In this document: positions 32,903 to 40,858 of the stretch, piece by piece
How the letters are laid out: each line of letters starts with the position of its first letter
Position numbering within the stretch: the first letter of the stretch is position 1
NCBI GenBank assembly: GCA_017544285.1
Contig: JAFYEL010000035.1
Coordinates: 1-49,294 of the forward strand
Origin: Lachnospiraceae bacterium
Lineage (GTDB): Bacteria; Bacillota; Clostridia; Lachnospirales; Lachnospiraceae
Length of the DNA stretch: 49,294 bases
Direction: 5' to 3'
The notes under the pieces: model-generated
What the model was told of the DNA's origin: nothing
What the model saw: the letters and a program-made list of their open reading frames with translations, nothing else
Database searches by the model: none
Translations under genes and position numbers: made by a program

Positions 32903-34084
32903 TTAGATTCCGAAGAGCTCTTTCAGCCTGTCTTCCTTAAGCTCCGCTCCGATAACACAGATACGGCCGGTGTAATCAGCCGAACCCTCCCGGACTTCCC
33001 ACTCACCGGGAGTGAGGTCGAAGTGAAGCCACTTTCCGTCAGGCGAAGGAACAATGCCCTTGGCCCGGAGTACGGTTCCGTAGCCGTTTTCTTCGGAGAG
33101 AAGAGCCAGGATATCGGAGAGCTTTTTCTCATCAAACTTGTGGGGAGTCTCAACGCCCCAGCTTGTGAATACTTCGTCTGCATGATGGTGGTGCTCGTGA
33201 TCATGGTCATGCTCGTGGTCGTGATGATGCTCATGTTCATGATCGTGATCGTGGTCATGGTGATGTTCGTGCTCGTGCTCATGATCATGGTCGTGATGAT
33301 GTTCATGCTCGTGCTCATGGTCGTGGTGATGTTCATGGTCATGATCGTGGTCATGGTGATGCTCATGGTCATGCTCATCATCGTGATCGTGATGATGTCC
33401 GCAGCTGCAGACACCGTTCTCGTCGTAGTGATGCTCGTGCTCTGCCTTGTGGCGCTCCATCTCAAGAAGCTCGGTTTCGAGAGCTTTGGAGTTCTCCATT
33501 GCGGAAAGGATGTTGTCTCCGGTGATCTCATCCCAGGGAGTAGTGATGAGGGCGGCCTCAGAGTTCCTTTCGCGTACCAGGGAAACCACGGCATCGAGCT
33601 TTTCGTCGGAAAGCTCCTGGGTTCTGGAGAGGATCACGGTGCGGGCGCTCTCAACCTGGTTGTTGAAGAACTCGCCGAAGTTTTTCATGTATATCTTTGC
33701 CTTTTTGGCATCTACCACGGCAACGGTGGAAGCAATCTCGATATCCGCCTTGTCGCCTACGTTCCACACTGCCTTTTCAACGTCGGAGAGCTTACCGACG
33801 CCCGAGGGCTCGATGATTATACGGGAGGGAGAATATTTCTCGATGACCTCTCCCAGAGCAGTTCCGAAATCCCCGACCAGAGAGCAGCAGATGCACCCGG
33901 AATTCATCTCGGTGATGTTTATGCCCGAATCCTTTAAAAAGCCGCCGTCGATGCCTATCTCACCGAATTCGTTTTCGATGAGGACGATCTGCTGACCGGC
34001 GAAAACCTCGGATATAAGTTTCTTGATGAGGGTTGTTTTTCCGGCGCCGAGAAAGCCGGAGATGATATCGATCTTTACTGACAT
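32903..34084 (-). CDS. CobW-family metallochaperone GTPase with long His-rich segment
   Basis: A 393-residue G3E GTPase. Walker A is GFLGAGKTT (10-18), the metal-binding motif GCICC is at 63-67, and IEPSGVGKL at 91-99. Residues 212-301 contain about 47 histidines mixed with Asp and Glu, with no hydrophobic residue in most of the stretch, plus CSCGH at 226-230. The C-terminal CobW_C domain (about 308-393) follows. Proteins of this type deliver zinc (ZNG1/ZigA), cobalt (CobW) or nickel-like metals; His-rich inserts bind Zn, Ni or Co and could act as store or buffer. Metal identity cannot be read. Ribosome site AAAGGAG is good. No clear promoter or Zur-like box was found in the 99 bp upstream. 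Confidence 0.9.
   Translation of the reverse strand: MSVKIDIISGFLGAGKTTLIKKLISEVFAGQQIVLIENEFGEIGIDGGFLKDSGINITEMNSGCICCSLVGDFGTALGEVIEKYSPSRIIIEPSGVGKLSDVEKAVWNVGDKADIEIASTVAVVDAKKAKIYMKNFGEFFNNQVESARTVILSRTQELSDEKLDAVVSLVRERNSEAALITTPWDEITGDNILSAMENSKALETELLEMERHKAEHEHHYDENGVCSCGHHHDHDDEHDHEHHHDHDHDHEHHHDHEHEHEHHHDHDHEHEHEHHHDHDHDHEHEHHHDHEHDHDHEHHHHADEVFTSWGVETPHKFDEKKLSDILALLSEENGYGTVLRAKGIVPSPDGKWLHFDLTPGEWEVREGSADYTGRICVIGAELKEDRLKELFGI
33182..33451 (-). repeat. His/Asp/Glu low-complexity coding repeat
   Basis: The segment encodes about 90 residues of the CobW protein as loosely repeated HDH, HEH and EHHHD units of 10-12 residues, built from CAT/CAC, GAT/GAC and GAG codons. The repeats are imperfect and in frame, so slippage in three-base multiples would change only the number of histidines. 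Confidence 0.85.
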
Positions 34085-34108
34085 TTTATACTCCTTTTCA
34101 AAAGCAAA

Positions 34109-34128
34109 CCACCCTCAAAAGAGGGTGG
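34109..34128 (-). terminator. Hairpin after flagellin-like gene (minus strand)
   Basis: CCACCCTC (34109-34116), loop AAAA, GAGGGTGG (34121-34128). On the minus strand it is followed by TTTGCTTTTG, an interrupted T run, so termination may be partial. Since no separate promoter is obvious for the CobW pair, read-through from the flagellin-like gene is possible. Confidence 0.6.
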
Positions 34129-34183
34129 GGTGCGAATCAAAACCTATCTGTCATCCGGCGGATATGCTGCCGTGATGATGGGA

Positions 34184-34951
34184 TCAGGGAAGAAGCTTTG
34201 TGATGGAGTTCTGCTCCTCTTCCTCCTGGTGCTTACGCTGCATCTGAATGGTTATGTCGTCCAGAAGCTGCTGCTTTTTCAGATCCGATACTGCCTTCGG
34301 GATGTCGAGGTCCGCAAGGTTTGAATCTGATGAATTAAGAGCCTCAAGAGAACCTGCGGAATAGTTGTATGCGGACTGAAGAGCGTTTGTGTCGGCGCCT
34401 ACCTTGGTACGGCGGCTGTTGACGTAGTCGAGAGCCTTGTCAACCTGTGACATATCGGAGCCCTTTGTGACATCGTAGTCCTCGAGGCCCAGAGCCTTGA
34501 GGGTGGCTTCGCCGATGCTGATGTCCTTGCCGCTTCCGTCGGGATTGGATACCACGGATACGTTTTCAAAGCTTCCGTCTATGAGCTTCCGGGTATTGAA
34601 CTCGGAGCTGTTCACACTGTCGACTATACCCTGTTTGTACTGGTCGATCTGATCCTGGATGGCCTTTTTGTCTGCGGGAGTGTAAAGACCGTTTGAGGCC
34701 TTTATGCTGAGCTCCTTTATGGACTGAAGGTAATCCGTGATGGAAGACAGGGAACCGTCGGCCACGTTAAGGGCGTCGATGCCTGACTGGATGTTGTCCA
34801 TATTGGCGGAGGTTGCACCCTCCTGTGATTTGAACTTTTCGTGTATGGCACTGCCGGCAGCGTCGTCAGCGGCACTGTTTATCCTGCTGCCGCTTGCAAT
34901 GGCGCCGTAGTAATTGGTAGAACCTACGGAACTAACTCCACTGATTGCCAT
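34184..34951 (-). CDS. Orphan short flagellin-like protein
   Basis: A 255-residue protein with the conserved ends of flagellin but shortened. Residues 21-37 (SGSRINSAADDAAGSAI) match the flagellin N-terminal signature SSGxxINSAxDDAAG, followed by helical D0/D1-like sequence (NIQSGIDALNVADGSL) and EFNTRKLIDGSF near 116. The C-terminal D1 half is at 170-235 (VNSRRTKVGADTNALQS, DLDIPKAVSDLKKQQLLDDI). The first 20 residues are shorter than usual, and the C-terminal end QRKHQEEEEQNSITKLLP is charged instead of the usual AxAMLAQAN. No signal peptide. It has a sigma-A promoter rather than a sigma-D one, a strong AAGGAGG site, and no flagellar gene nearby. It may be a flagellin derivative with a non-motility role, or a minor flagellin. 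Function is not known. Confidence 0.75.
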   Translation of the reverse strand: MAISGVSSVGSTNYYGAIASGSRINSAADDAAGSAIHEKFKSQEGATSANMDNIQSGIDALNVADGSLSSITDYLQSIKELSIKASNGLYTPADKKAIQDQIDQYKQGIVDSVNSSEFNTRKLIDGSFENVSVVSNPDGSGKDISIGEATLKALGLEDYDVTKGSDMSQVDKALDYVNSRRTKVGADTNALQSAYNYSAGSLEALNSSDSNLADLDIPKAVSDLKKQQLLDDITIQMQRKHQEEEEQNSITKLLP

Positions 34952-35020
34952 ATTGCACCTCCTTGTATATAGCCGAACCCCCTGAGAGGAACGGTTTCAG
35001 ATCCTGTGTATTTGGCAAAA

Positions 35021-35049
35021 ATTATACCACAGAGGTGTAGTGTTTTCAA
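35021..35049 (-). promoter_or_regulatory. Promoter for flagellin-like gene (minus strand)
   Basis: Read on the minus strand: TTGAAA (35049-35044), 17 bp, TATAAT (35026-35021), with TG one base before the -10. The predicted start near 35014 gives a leader of about 63 nt. It does not resemble the sigma-D consensus (TAAA-N15-GCCGATAT). Confidence 0.75.
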
Positions 35050-35090
35050 TACTTTTGGGTGATTTTTGGCTTTCTAAATGAGGCAAATTG

Positions 35091-35099
35091 TGATATTCT
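35091..35099 (+). promoter_or_regulatory. Extended -10 promoter for yigZ-like gene
   Basis: TG (35091-35092), A, then TATTCT (35094-35099). The ATG at 35106 lies 7 bp after the -10, at the expected transcription start, and no Shine-Dalgarno precedes it. The mRNA may be leaderless. No good -35 was found. Confidence 0.5.
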
Positions 35100-35105
35100 A
35101 TCCCT

Positions 35106-35756
35106 ATGTCTGATTTTTTTAAAACGGTATACAGCGGCGGCATGGGAGAGATCGAGGAAAAAAAGTCCCGCTTTATCGCCCATGTGGCGCCGGTGACTAC
35201 GGCGGATGAGGCTTCCGAATTCATCGCCGGTATAAAAAAGAAATACTGGGATGCCCGTCATAACTGTTCGGCATACGTTATCGGACAGTCCCGGGAGGTG
35301 AGCCGCTCCAGCGACGACGGCGAGCCCTCGGGCACGGCAGGGAAGCCCATACTCGAGGTGATAAACGGCCTTGATCTCACGGATGTGTGCATAGTGGTGA
35401 CCCGCTATTTCGGAGGAGTGCTGCTGGGCACGGGAGGTCTTATACGCGCCTACACCGCGGCGGCAAAGGCCGGTCTCGAGAACAGTGTTATAATCGAAAA
35501 GCTCAATGGGACCAGGATAAATATCGACCTGGATTATACCCTTGAAGGAAAGGTCAGGACCTTTCTCAGAGAAAGAGAGGTCCCGCTCCTTGACTGCGTT
35601 TATTCGGACAAAGTCAGACTCATTGCGGCGGTCAAGGATTCCATGGTGGAGGGCTTCAAAGCTTCGGTGACGGATGCCACGGACGGAAGAGCCGGAGTGA
35701 GTGAGGACGGAAAACTCGTTTATGCCGAGGCTGAGGGAAAGGTGATACTTTTCTGA
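35106..35756 (+). CDS. YigZ/IMPACT family protein
   Basis: A 216-residue cytoplasmic protein of the YigZ/IMPACT (UPF0029) family. The N-terminal domain (about 1-125) has the family motif KSRFIAHVAPV near 19, ARHNCSAYVIG near 52, SDDGEPSGTAGKPIL near 69-83 and VVTRYFGGVLLGTGGLIRAY near 98. A second, smaller ferredoxin-like domain (about 135-200) follows. Function in bacteria is unclear; the eukaryotic relative IMPACT regulates the Gcn2 pathway. The start codon lacks a ribosome site and lies at the predicted transcription start. MgtE follows 21 bp downstream, so the two are likely co-transcribed. Confidence 0.95.
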   Translation: MSDFFKTVYSGGMGEIEEKKSRFIAHVAPVTTADEASEFIAGIKKKYWDARHNCSAYVIGQSREVSRSSDDGEPSGTAGKPILEVINGLDLTDVCIVVTRYFGGVLLGTGGLIRAYTAAAKAGLENSVIIEKLNGTRINIDLDYTLEGKVRTFLREREVPLLDCVYSDKVRLIAAVKDSMVEGFKASVTDATDGRAGVSEDGKLVYAEAEGKVILF

Positions 35757-35777
35757 CAGACCTGAGGGGAGAACGAT

Positions 35778-37226
35778 ATGGAAGAAATGGAAAACAACAC
35801 CGAACTGAATATCGATGGCATGCAGCAGGCACTTATCCTCGGCCATGACGACGAGGGTTCTTCACCCCTGCTTTCTTCACGTATAGACGAGGAGCTTGAG
35901 GAACTGAAGAACCTGATAAAGGAAAAGAAGTACACCGTCATCAGGAAAAGGCTTGAGGACCTGAACGAGGCGGATGTGGCGGAGCTTTTGGAGGATCTTC
36001 CCGAGAGCGACCAGCTGAAGATATTCCGCATCCTGCCCAAAGACATGGCGGCGGATGTTTTTGCCTACCTCCCCATTGAAGTTGAGCAGGCCATCATAAC
36101 CTCCCTTTCCGTAAAAGAGGCGGCAAACATCGTAAACAATCTGATGGCCGACGATGCCGCGGACCTGATGGAAGAGATGCCGGCAAACATTGTAAGGCGG
36201 CTTCTGGCAAACGCCAGCGCCGAGACCAGAAGGGATATAAATCATCTGTTGAGATACCCCGAGGATTCCGCCGGTTCCATAATGACGGTGGAGTTTGTGG
36301 ACCTGAAGGAGACCCTCACCGTTGAGCAGGCCATAGAGCGCATACGCCGCATCGGTATCGATAAAGAGACCATTAACATCTGCTATGTGCTGGATGCCCA
36401 GAGACATCTGGTGGGCACCGCAGCCCTGAGATACCTGCTGATAAACGACCCCGACAAGATCATCGGGGATATCATGAACGATAACGTCATCGCACTTACC
36501 ACCCTGATGGACCAGGAGGAGGTTGCGATGATGTTCCAGAAATACGACTTCACCTCCATGCCCGTCGTGGACAACGAAAACCGTCTGGTAGGCATCATCA
36601 CCGTGGATGACGTTGTGGACATCATGCGGGAAGAGGCCACCGAGGATATGGAGAAGATGGCCGCCATCATCCCCTCGGACAAGCCCTATCTTCGCATCGG
36701 AGTTTTTGAGACCTGGGCAAAGAGGATTCCCTGGCTTCTGCTGCTGATGGTATCCGCCACCTTCACCGGTGGCATCATCACCCATTACGAAACGGCGCTG
36801 GGAGCATACGTGGTGCTGACCCGCTTCATCCCCATGCTCATGGACACCGGCGGAAATGCCGGCGGACAGGTTTCGGTTACGGTGATCCGCGGACTCTCCC
36901 TTAACGAGATCGAGTTTTCGGACTTTTTCAAGGTTATATGGAAAGAGATCAGGGTTGCCTTTCTCTGCGGTTTTACCCTGGCTATCTGCAACTTTGTCAA
37001 GCTTCTTGTCTGGGACAAGGTGGCACTGTCCATCGCCCTCGTGGTCTGCCTGACCCTTGTTGCGGCGGTTGTTTTTGCTAAGCTTGTGGGAGGCATCCTC
37101 CCCATGGTGGCACAGAAGATCGGATTTGACCCTGCGGTCATGGCCTCGCCCTTCATAACCACCATTGTGGATGCGCTTTCCCTCATGATATATTTCAGGA
37201 TCGCAACGACAATACTTCACATATGA
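35778..37226 (+). CDS. mgtE: Magnesium transporter MgtE
   Basis: A 482-residue protein with the standard MgtE layout: N domain (about 50-150, DVAELLEDLPESDQLKIFRIL), two CBS domains (about 155-285), a plug helix and five C-terminal membrane helices (about 310-480). The pore motif appears as PMLMDTGGNAGGQVSVTVIRGL near 353-374. MgtE imports Mg2+ and is closed by Mg2+ binding to the N and CBS domains. No M-box riboswitch is seen, which fits transcription from the upstream yigZ-like gene. GGGGAGAA precedes the ATG. The gene overlaps the next by ATGA. Confidence 0.96.
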   Translation: MEEMENNTELNIDGMQQALILGHDDEGSSPLLSSRIDEELEELKNLIKEKKYTVIRKRLEDLNEADVAELLEDLPESDQLKIFRILPKDMAADVFAYLPIEVEQAIITSLSVKEAANIVNNLMADDAADLMEEMPANIVRRLLANASAETRRDINHLLRYPEDSAGSIMTVEFVDLKETLTVEQAIERIRRIGIDKETINICYVLDAQRHLVGTAALRYLLINDPDKIIGDIMNDNVIALTTLMDQEEVAMMFQKYDFTSMPVVDNENRLVGIITVDDVVDIMREEATEDMEKMAAIIPSDKPYLRIGVFETWAKRIPWLLLLMVSATFTGGIITHYETALGAYVVLTRFIPMLMDTGGNAGGQVSVTVIRGLSLNEIEFSDFFKVIWKEIRVAFLCGFTLAICNFVKLLVWDKVALSIALVVCLTLVAAVVFAKLVGGILPMVAQKIGFDPAVMASPFITTIVDALSLMIYFRIATTILHI

Positions 37227-38923
37227 AAATGAAAACGGAAAACAAAAGCACACTCTGGCCCTGGGCGCTTTCCTTTCTGACGGGAGCGCTGATCGGGGCC
37301 GTTACATTTTTATCCCTCTTCGGCACAAGAGTGCTGGATGTCACCTATGAGGACTGGCTGCTGACGGAGTGGTACGACCTCTCTCAGCATTATGTGGGAT
37401 GGAAGCTGTTCAGGGCCTCGGGCTGGCATTTTCCCATAGGCCTCTGCGACAACAGCTTTTATCCTTATTACGCATCGGTTATCTACACTGACTCCATCCC
37501 GCTTCTCAGTGTCATCTTTAAGCTCCTTTCGCCTCTGCTGCCGGAGACCTTCCAGTTCTTCGGACTGTACGGACTCCTTTGCTTCGTGCTCCAGGGAGGC
37601 CTTGCAAAGCTGATCCTGAGGCGCATATTCAACAGGGAGTGGCAGTGCAATCTGGGATGCATACCCTTTGTGCTCTGCGCGCCCCTCATCCAGCGGATGT
37701 TCTATCACACGGCTCTGGCTTCTCATTTCCTGATACTGCTGGCCATGATCCTTTTCATGTACAGGAGCGAAATCAAGTCGCTGAAAAAACGTATAACACT
37801 CTGGTGCATTCTCGGAATGCTGTGCATATCCATACATTTCACGATCTACGCCATCGTATCCGTTATGTTTGCGGGGTACGTGCTGTGGGAAATGCTGGAG
37901 GCTGGGAAGGGAGCCAAAAGTAAGGCGGCTGTCTTCGGAGGTTTCATGGTTCCCTATCTGGCCGCGTCCATCGCACTGTTCTGGCTGCTGGGGGGCTTTT
38001 ACGGAAATGTGTCCGGAGAATCCTTTGGACTGGGGGATTACAGCGCAAATTTAAATTCCCTCTTTAATCCTCTGGACTATTCGTGTATCATAAAGGAGTT
38101 GCCCTGTGGGGACAACCAGTATGAAGGCCTTGCATATATAGGCATTGCGGCGATATTGATGCTGCTGCCTGCTCTGGCCAACATCATACGCAGACGCCGT
38201 TTTTTATGGGCACTGTATAAAAAACCCATCATAAGCATCGCGCTGACCACGCTTCTGCTGTGGGTCATCGCTCTTTCCCCCAAGATAATGGCGGGAGAGG
38301 CGCTGCTGGCAGACGTGCAGTGGCCCCGTTTCGTCACGGACGCCTGGAGTATATTCCGGTCCTCAGGCAGATTTTTGTGGCCGGTGATGTATCTCACCAT
38401 CATTTTGGCACTGCATTTTTCGAAAAAGGAAACGGGAAGCTTTTTCGCACCCCTCCTGATCCTTGCCTGCGTGCTTCAGATCTACGAGTACGGTGACAAG
38501 ACGGAGGAGCTGAGCGGCAGGTACTCGGAAGAAAAGCATGCTTCTTTTTCCGCGGAAAGGCTTGAAAACTGTGACCTGACGGGAATTAAGCATGTGCAGT
38601 TCATGCACCCTTACTACTTCGGGGAGTACTACGGGGACGAGATAAGGGATCAGATGATAGGCTATACCATGTTTGCCCTGGATCACGGCATGACGGTGAG
38701 CAACTTCCATTTTTCCAGGGACGACATGGAGGCTCTGGAGGACAGGATAGATTACTGCGACAGTCTTCTGAGGAACGGCATGCCCGAGAGGGACACCATC
38801 TATGTGATGAAGCTTGATGAGTTTTTGGAGGAGGGACTTTTCGACGAATACGAGGGGGTTGAATTTATATATACGGATACGGAAGTTGTTGCGATCCCCG
38901 AGCATCACGGAGAAATAAAGTAG
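37223..38923 (+). CDS. DUF6311-like polytopic membrane protein
   Basis: A 566-residue membrane protein with about twelve hydrophobic segments up to residue 420, then a soluble C-terminal domain of about 140 residues. The first external loop holds EWYDLSQHYVGWKLFRASGWHFPIG (about 48-72) and YTDSIPLLSVIFKLL (near 88), features of the DUF6311 family, which has GT-C glycosyltransferase-like topology with acidic residues in this loop. Role unknown; transfer of sugar from a lipid donor is a reasonable guess. It overlaps mgtE by 4 bp, an unexpected partner. Confidence 0.7.
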   Translation: MKMKTENKSTLWPWALSFLTGALIGAVTFLSLFGTRVLDVTYEDWLLTEWYDLSQHYVGWKLFRASGWHFPIGLCDNSFYPYYASVIYTDSIPLLSVIFKLLSPLLPETFQFFGLYGLLCFVLQGGLAKLILRRIFNREWQCNLGCIPFVLCAPLIQRMFYHTALASHFLILLAMILFMYRSEIKSLKKRITLWCILGMLCISIHFTIYAIVSVMFAGYVLWEMLEAGKGAKSKAAVFGGFMVPYLAASIALFWLLGGFYGNVSGESFGLGDYSANLNSLFNPLDYSCIIKELPCGDNQYEGLAYIGIAAILMLLPALANIIRRRRFLWALYKKPIISIALTTLLLWVIALSPKIMAGEALLADVQWPRFVTDAWSIFRSSGRFLWPVMYLTIILALHFSKKETGSFFAPLLILACVLQIYEYGDKTEELSGRYSEEKHASFSAERLENCDLTGIKHVQFMHPYYFGEYYGDEIRDQMIGYTMFALDHGMTVSNFHFSRDDMEALEDRIDYCDSLLRNGMPERDTIYVMKLDEFLEEGLFDEYEGVEFIYTDTEVVAIPEHHGEIK

Positions 38924-38947
38924 AGGAAGCGAGATTAAGAAGAGAAA

Positions 38948-40774
38948 ATGAAAACGAAGAGAGAAGACATCAGAAACATAGCCATAATAGCCCATGTAGA
39001 CCATGGTAAGACCACCCTTGTGGACGAGCTTTTAAAGCAGAGCGGCGTCTTCAGGGAGAATCAGGAAGTGGCCGAGCGTGTCATGGATTCAAATGACATA
39101 GAGAGGGAGAGAGGTATAACCATCCTTTCCAAAAACACGGCCGTCACCTACAAGGGCACAAAGATAAACATCATAGATACACCCGGACATGCGGACTTCG
39201 GCGGAGAAGTGGAGCGCGTACTGAAGATGGTAAACGGCGTTATCCTTGTGGTTGACGCTTTTGAGGGTGCCATGCCCCAGACAAAATTCGTCCTTATGAA
39301 GGCACTGGAACTGAAGCTTCCGGTTATAGTCTGCATCAATAAGATAGACCGTCCCGAGGCCAGGTGCGATGAGGTTGTCGACGAGGTGCTGGAACTTCTG
39401 ATGGACCTTGACGCCACGGATGAGCAGTTGGACTGCCCCTTCGTTTACGCATCCGCCAAGGAGGGACTTTCATCCATGGATCCGGAGCAGCCCGGCAAGG
39501 ATATGACTGCCCTCTTCGACACCATTATAGATTACATACCCGCCCCCGAAGGGGACGAGGAGGCACCTCTTCAGGTGCTGATCTCCACCATAGATTACAA
39601 CGAGTACATCGGCCGCATAGGCGTCGGCAAGGTGGACAACGGAATAATCCGTGTGAATCAGGAAGCGGTGCTTGTAAACCACCACGATCCCGACAAAAAC
39701 CAGAAGGTAAAGATATCAAAGCTCTACGAGTTTGACGGACTCGAGAGAGTGGAGGTCAAGGAGGCCCGTCCCGGCTCCATAGTGGCAATTTCCGGTATAG
39801 CCGACATCCATATCGGCGACACGGTGTGCTCCGTGGACAATCCCGTGGCAATACCTTTCCAGAAGATATCCGAGCCCACCATATCCATGAACTTCATCGT
39901 CAACGATTCTCCCCTTGCGGGGCTTGAAGGAAAATATGTGACCTCAAGACATATAAGGGACAGGCTTATGCGCGAGCTCAACACAGACGTGTCATTAAGG
40001 GTCGAGGAGACGGAGAGCACGGACTCCTACAAGGTATCCGGAAGAGGCGAGCTCCATCTCTCGGTACTCATAGAGAACATGCGCCGCGAGGGCTACGAGT
40101 TTGCGGTGTCAAAGGCTGAGGTGCTCTATCACGAGGACGAAAAGGGACACAAGCTTGAACCCATGGAAAAGGCCTACGTGGACGTTCCGGACGAGTTCAC
40201 CGGCAGCGTCATCGAAAAGCTTTCCCAGAGAAAGGGAGAACTGCTGAGTATGAACGGCATCTCCGGCGGATACACAAGGCTGGAGTTTTCCATTCCCTCA
40301 AGAGGTCTCATCGGTTACAGGGGTGAGTTTTTGACGGACACAAAGGGAAACGGCATTCTCAATACCATCTTTGACGGCTACGGTCCCTACAAGGGTGATA
40401 TTCAATACAGAAAACAGGGCTCCCTCATCGCCTTCGAGGCGGGAGAGGCTATAACCTACGGGCTTTTCAACGCCCAGGATCGCGGTACCCTTTTCATCGG
40501 ACCCGGAGAAAAGGTGTACTCGGGCATGGTCATCGGACAGAACGGAAAGGCCGAAGACATAGAGCTCAACGTATGCAAGAAAAAACAGCTTACCAATACC
40601 CGTTCCTCCTCGGCGGACGAGGCCCTGAGGCTTGTGCCTCCCAAGGTTCTCTCCCTGGAGCAGGCTCTTGAGTTTATAGACACCGACGAGCTGCTGGAAG
40701 TGACGCCGGAAAACCTGAGGATCAGGAAGAAGATACTGGATCCCATCGCCAGGAAGAGAGCGTCCTTCAAATAG
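38948..40774 (+). CDS. typA: Ribosome-associated GTPase TypA/BipA
   Basis: A 608-residue translational GTPase. G1 AHVDHGKTTL (about 15-24), G2 region ERGITIL, G3 DTPGHADF (near 77), G4 NKIDRPEA (near 131) and the SAK-like G5 ASAKEG are intact, followed by domain II, the EF-G III/V-like domains (RVEETESTDSYKVSGRGELHL) and the TypA-specific C-terminal domain with RKKILD near the end. It aids 50S assembly and growth under stress or cold. It starts 24 bp after the membrane protein gene with a modest GAAGAGA ribosome site. No terminator follows; cobO has its own promoter. Confidence 0.97.
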   Translation: MKTKREDIRNIAIIAHVDHGKTTLVDELLKQSGVFRENQEVAERVMDSNDIERERGITILSKNTAVTYKGTKINIIDTPGHADFGGEVERVLKMVNGVILVVDAFEGAMPQTKFVLMKALELKLPVIVCINKIDRPEARCDEVVDEVLELLMDLDATDEQLDCPFVYASAKEGLSSMDPEQPGKDMTALFDTIIDYIPAPEGDEEAPLQVLISTIDYNEYIGRIGVGKVDNGIIRVNQEAVLVNHHDPDKNQKVKISKLYEFDGLERVEVKEARPGSIVAISGIADIHIGDTVCSVDNPVAIPFQKISEPTISMNFIVNDSPLAGLEGKYVTSRHIRDRLMRELNTDVSLRVEETESTDSYKVSGRGELHLSVLIENMRREGYEFAVSKAEVLYHEDEKGHKLEPMEKAYVDVPDEFTGSVIEKLSQRKGELLSMNGISGGYTRLEFSIPSRGLIGYRGEFLTDTKGNGILNTIFDGYGPYKGDIQYRKQGSLIAFEAGEAITYGLFNAQDRGTLFIGPGEKVYSGMVIGQNGKAEDIELNVCKKKQLTNTRSSSADEALRLVPPKVLSLEQALEFIDTDELLEVTPENLRIRKKILDPIARKRASFK

Positions 40775-40782
40775 CCCAAACA

Positions 40783-40811
40783 TTGCAAAAAAAAGCGGTT
40801 TGTGCTATTGT
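40783..40811 (+). promoter_or_regulatory. Promoter of cobO-dapA-dapB-fbp-hisA operon
   Basis: TTGCAA (40783-40788), 17 bp, TATTGT (40806-40811), with TG (40803-40804) one base before the -10. The predicted start is near 40818. The short leader contains a 6-bp stem ATCCGG/CCGGAT (about 40822-40841) with no T run. No cobalamin riboswitch is present. Confidence 0.6.
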
Positions 40812-40858
40812 TTAGGTTGAGTATCCGGGCGCTTTGCCGGATGCCAGTGAGGTAGTTT

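Noticed and set aside
32923-33594. Minus-strand frame with Thr/Met/Ile repeats overlapping the CobW gene
   Set aside because: It is a frame-shifted reading of the same His-rich repeat, without domain motifs or a start signal.
33023-33937. Long plus-strand reading frame rich in Val and Met opposite the CobW gene
   Set aside because: It is the antisense image of the His/Asp/Glu repeat: CAT/GAT/GAG codons read backwards give ATG/ATC/CTC. There is no ribosome site, and the minus-strand gene has clear CobW motifs.
35757-35777. Mg-sensing M-box riboswitch upstream of mgtE
   Set aside because: Only 21 bp separate it from the yigZ-like gene, and that gene has no structured leader.
35877-37253. 458-codon minus-strand frame opposite mgtE
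   Set aside because: MgtE on the plus strand has full domain structure and pore motif. The opposite frame is open only because of codon bias and matches no family.
40775-40858. Cobalamin riboswitch upstream of cobO
   Set aside because: The gap is only 84 bp and the predicted leader is about 41 nt, too short, and lacks the conserved B12-box.
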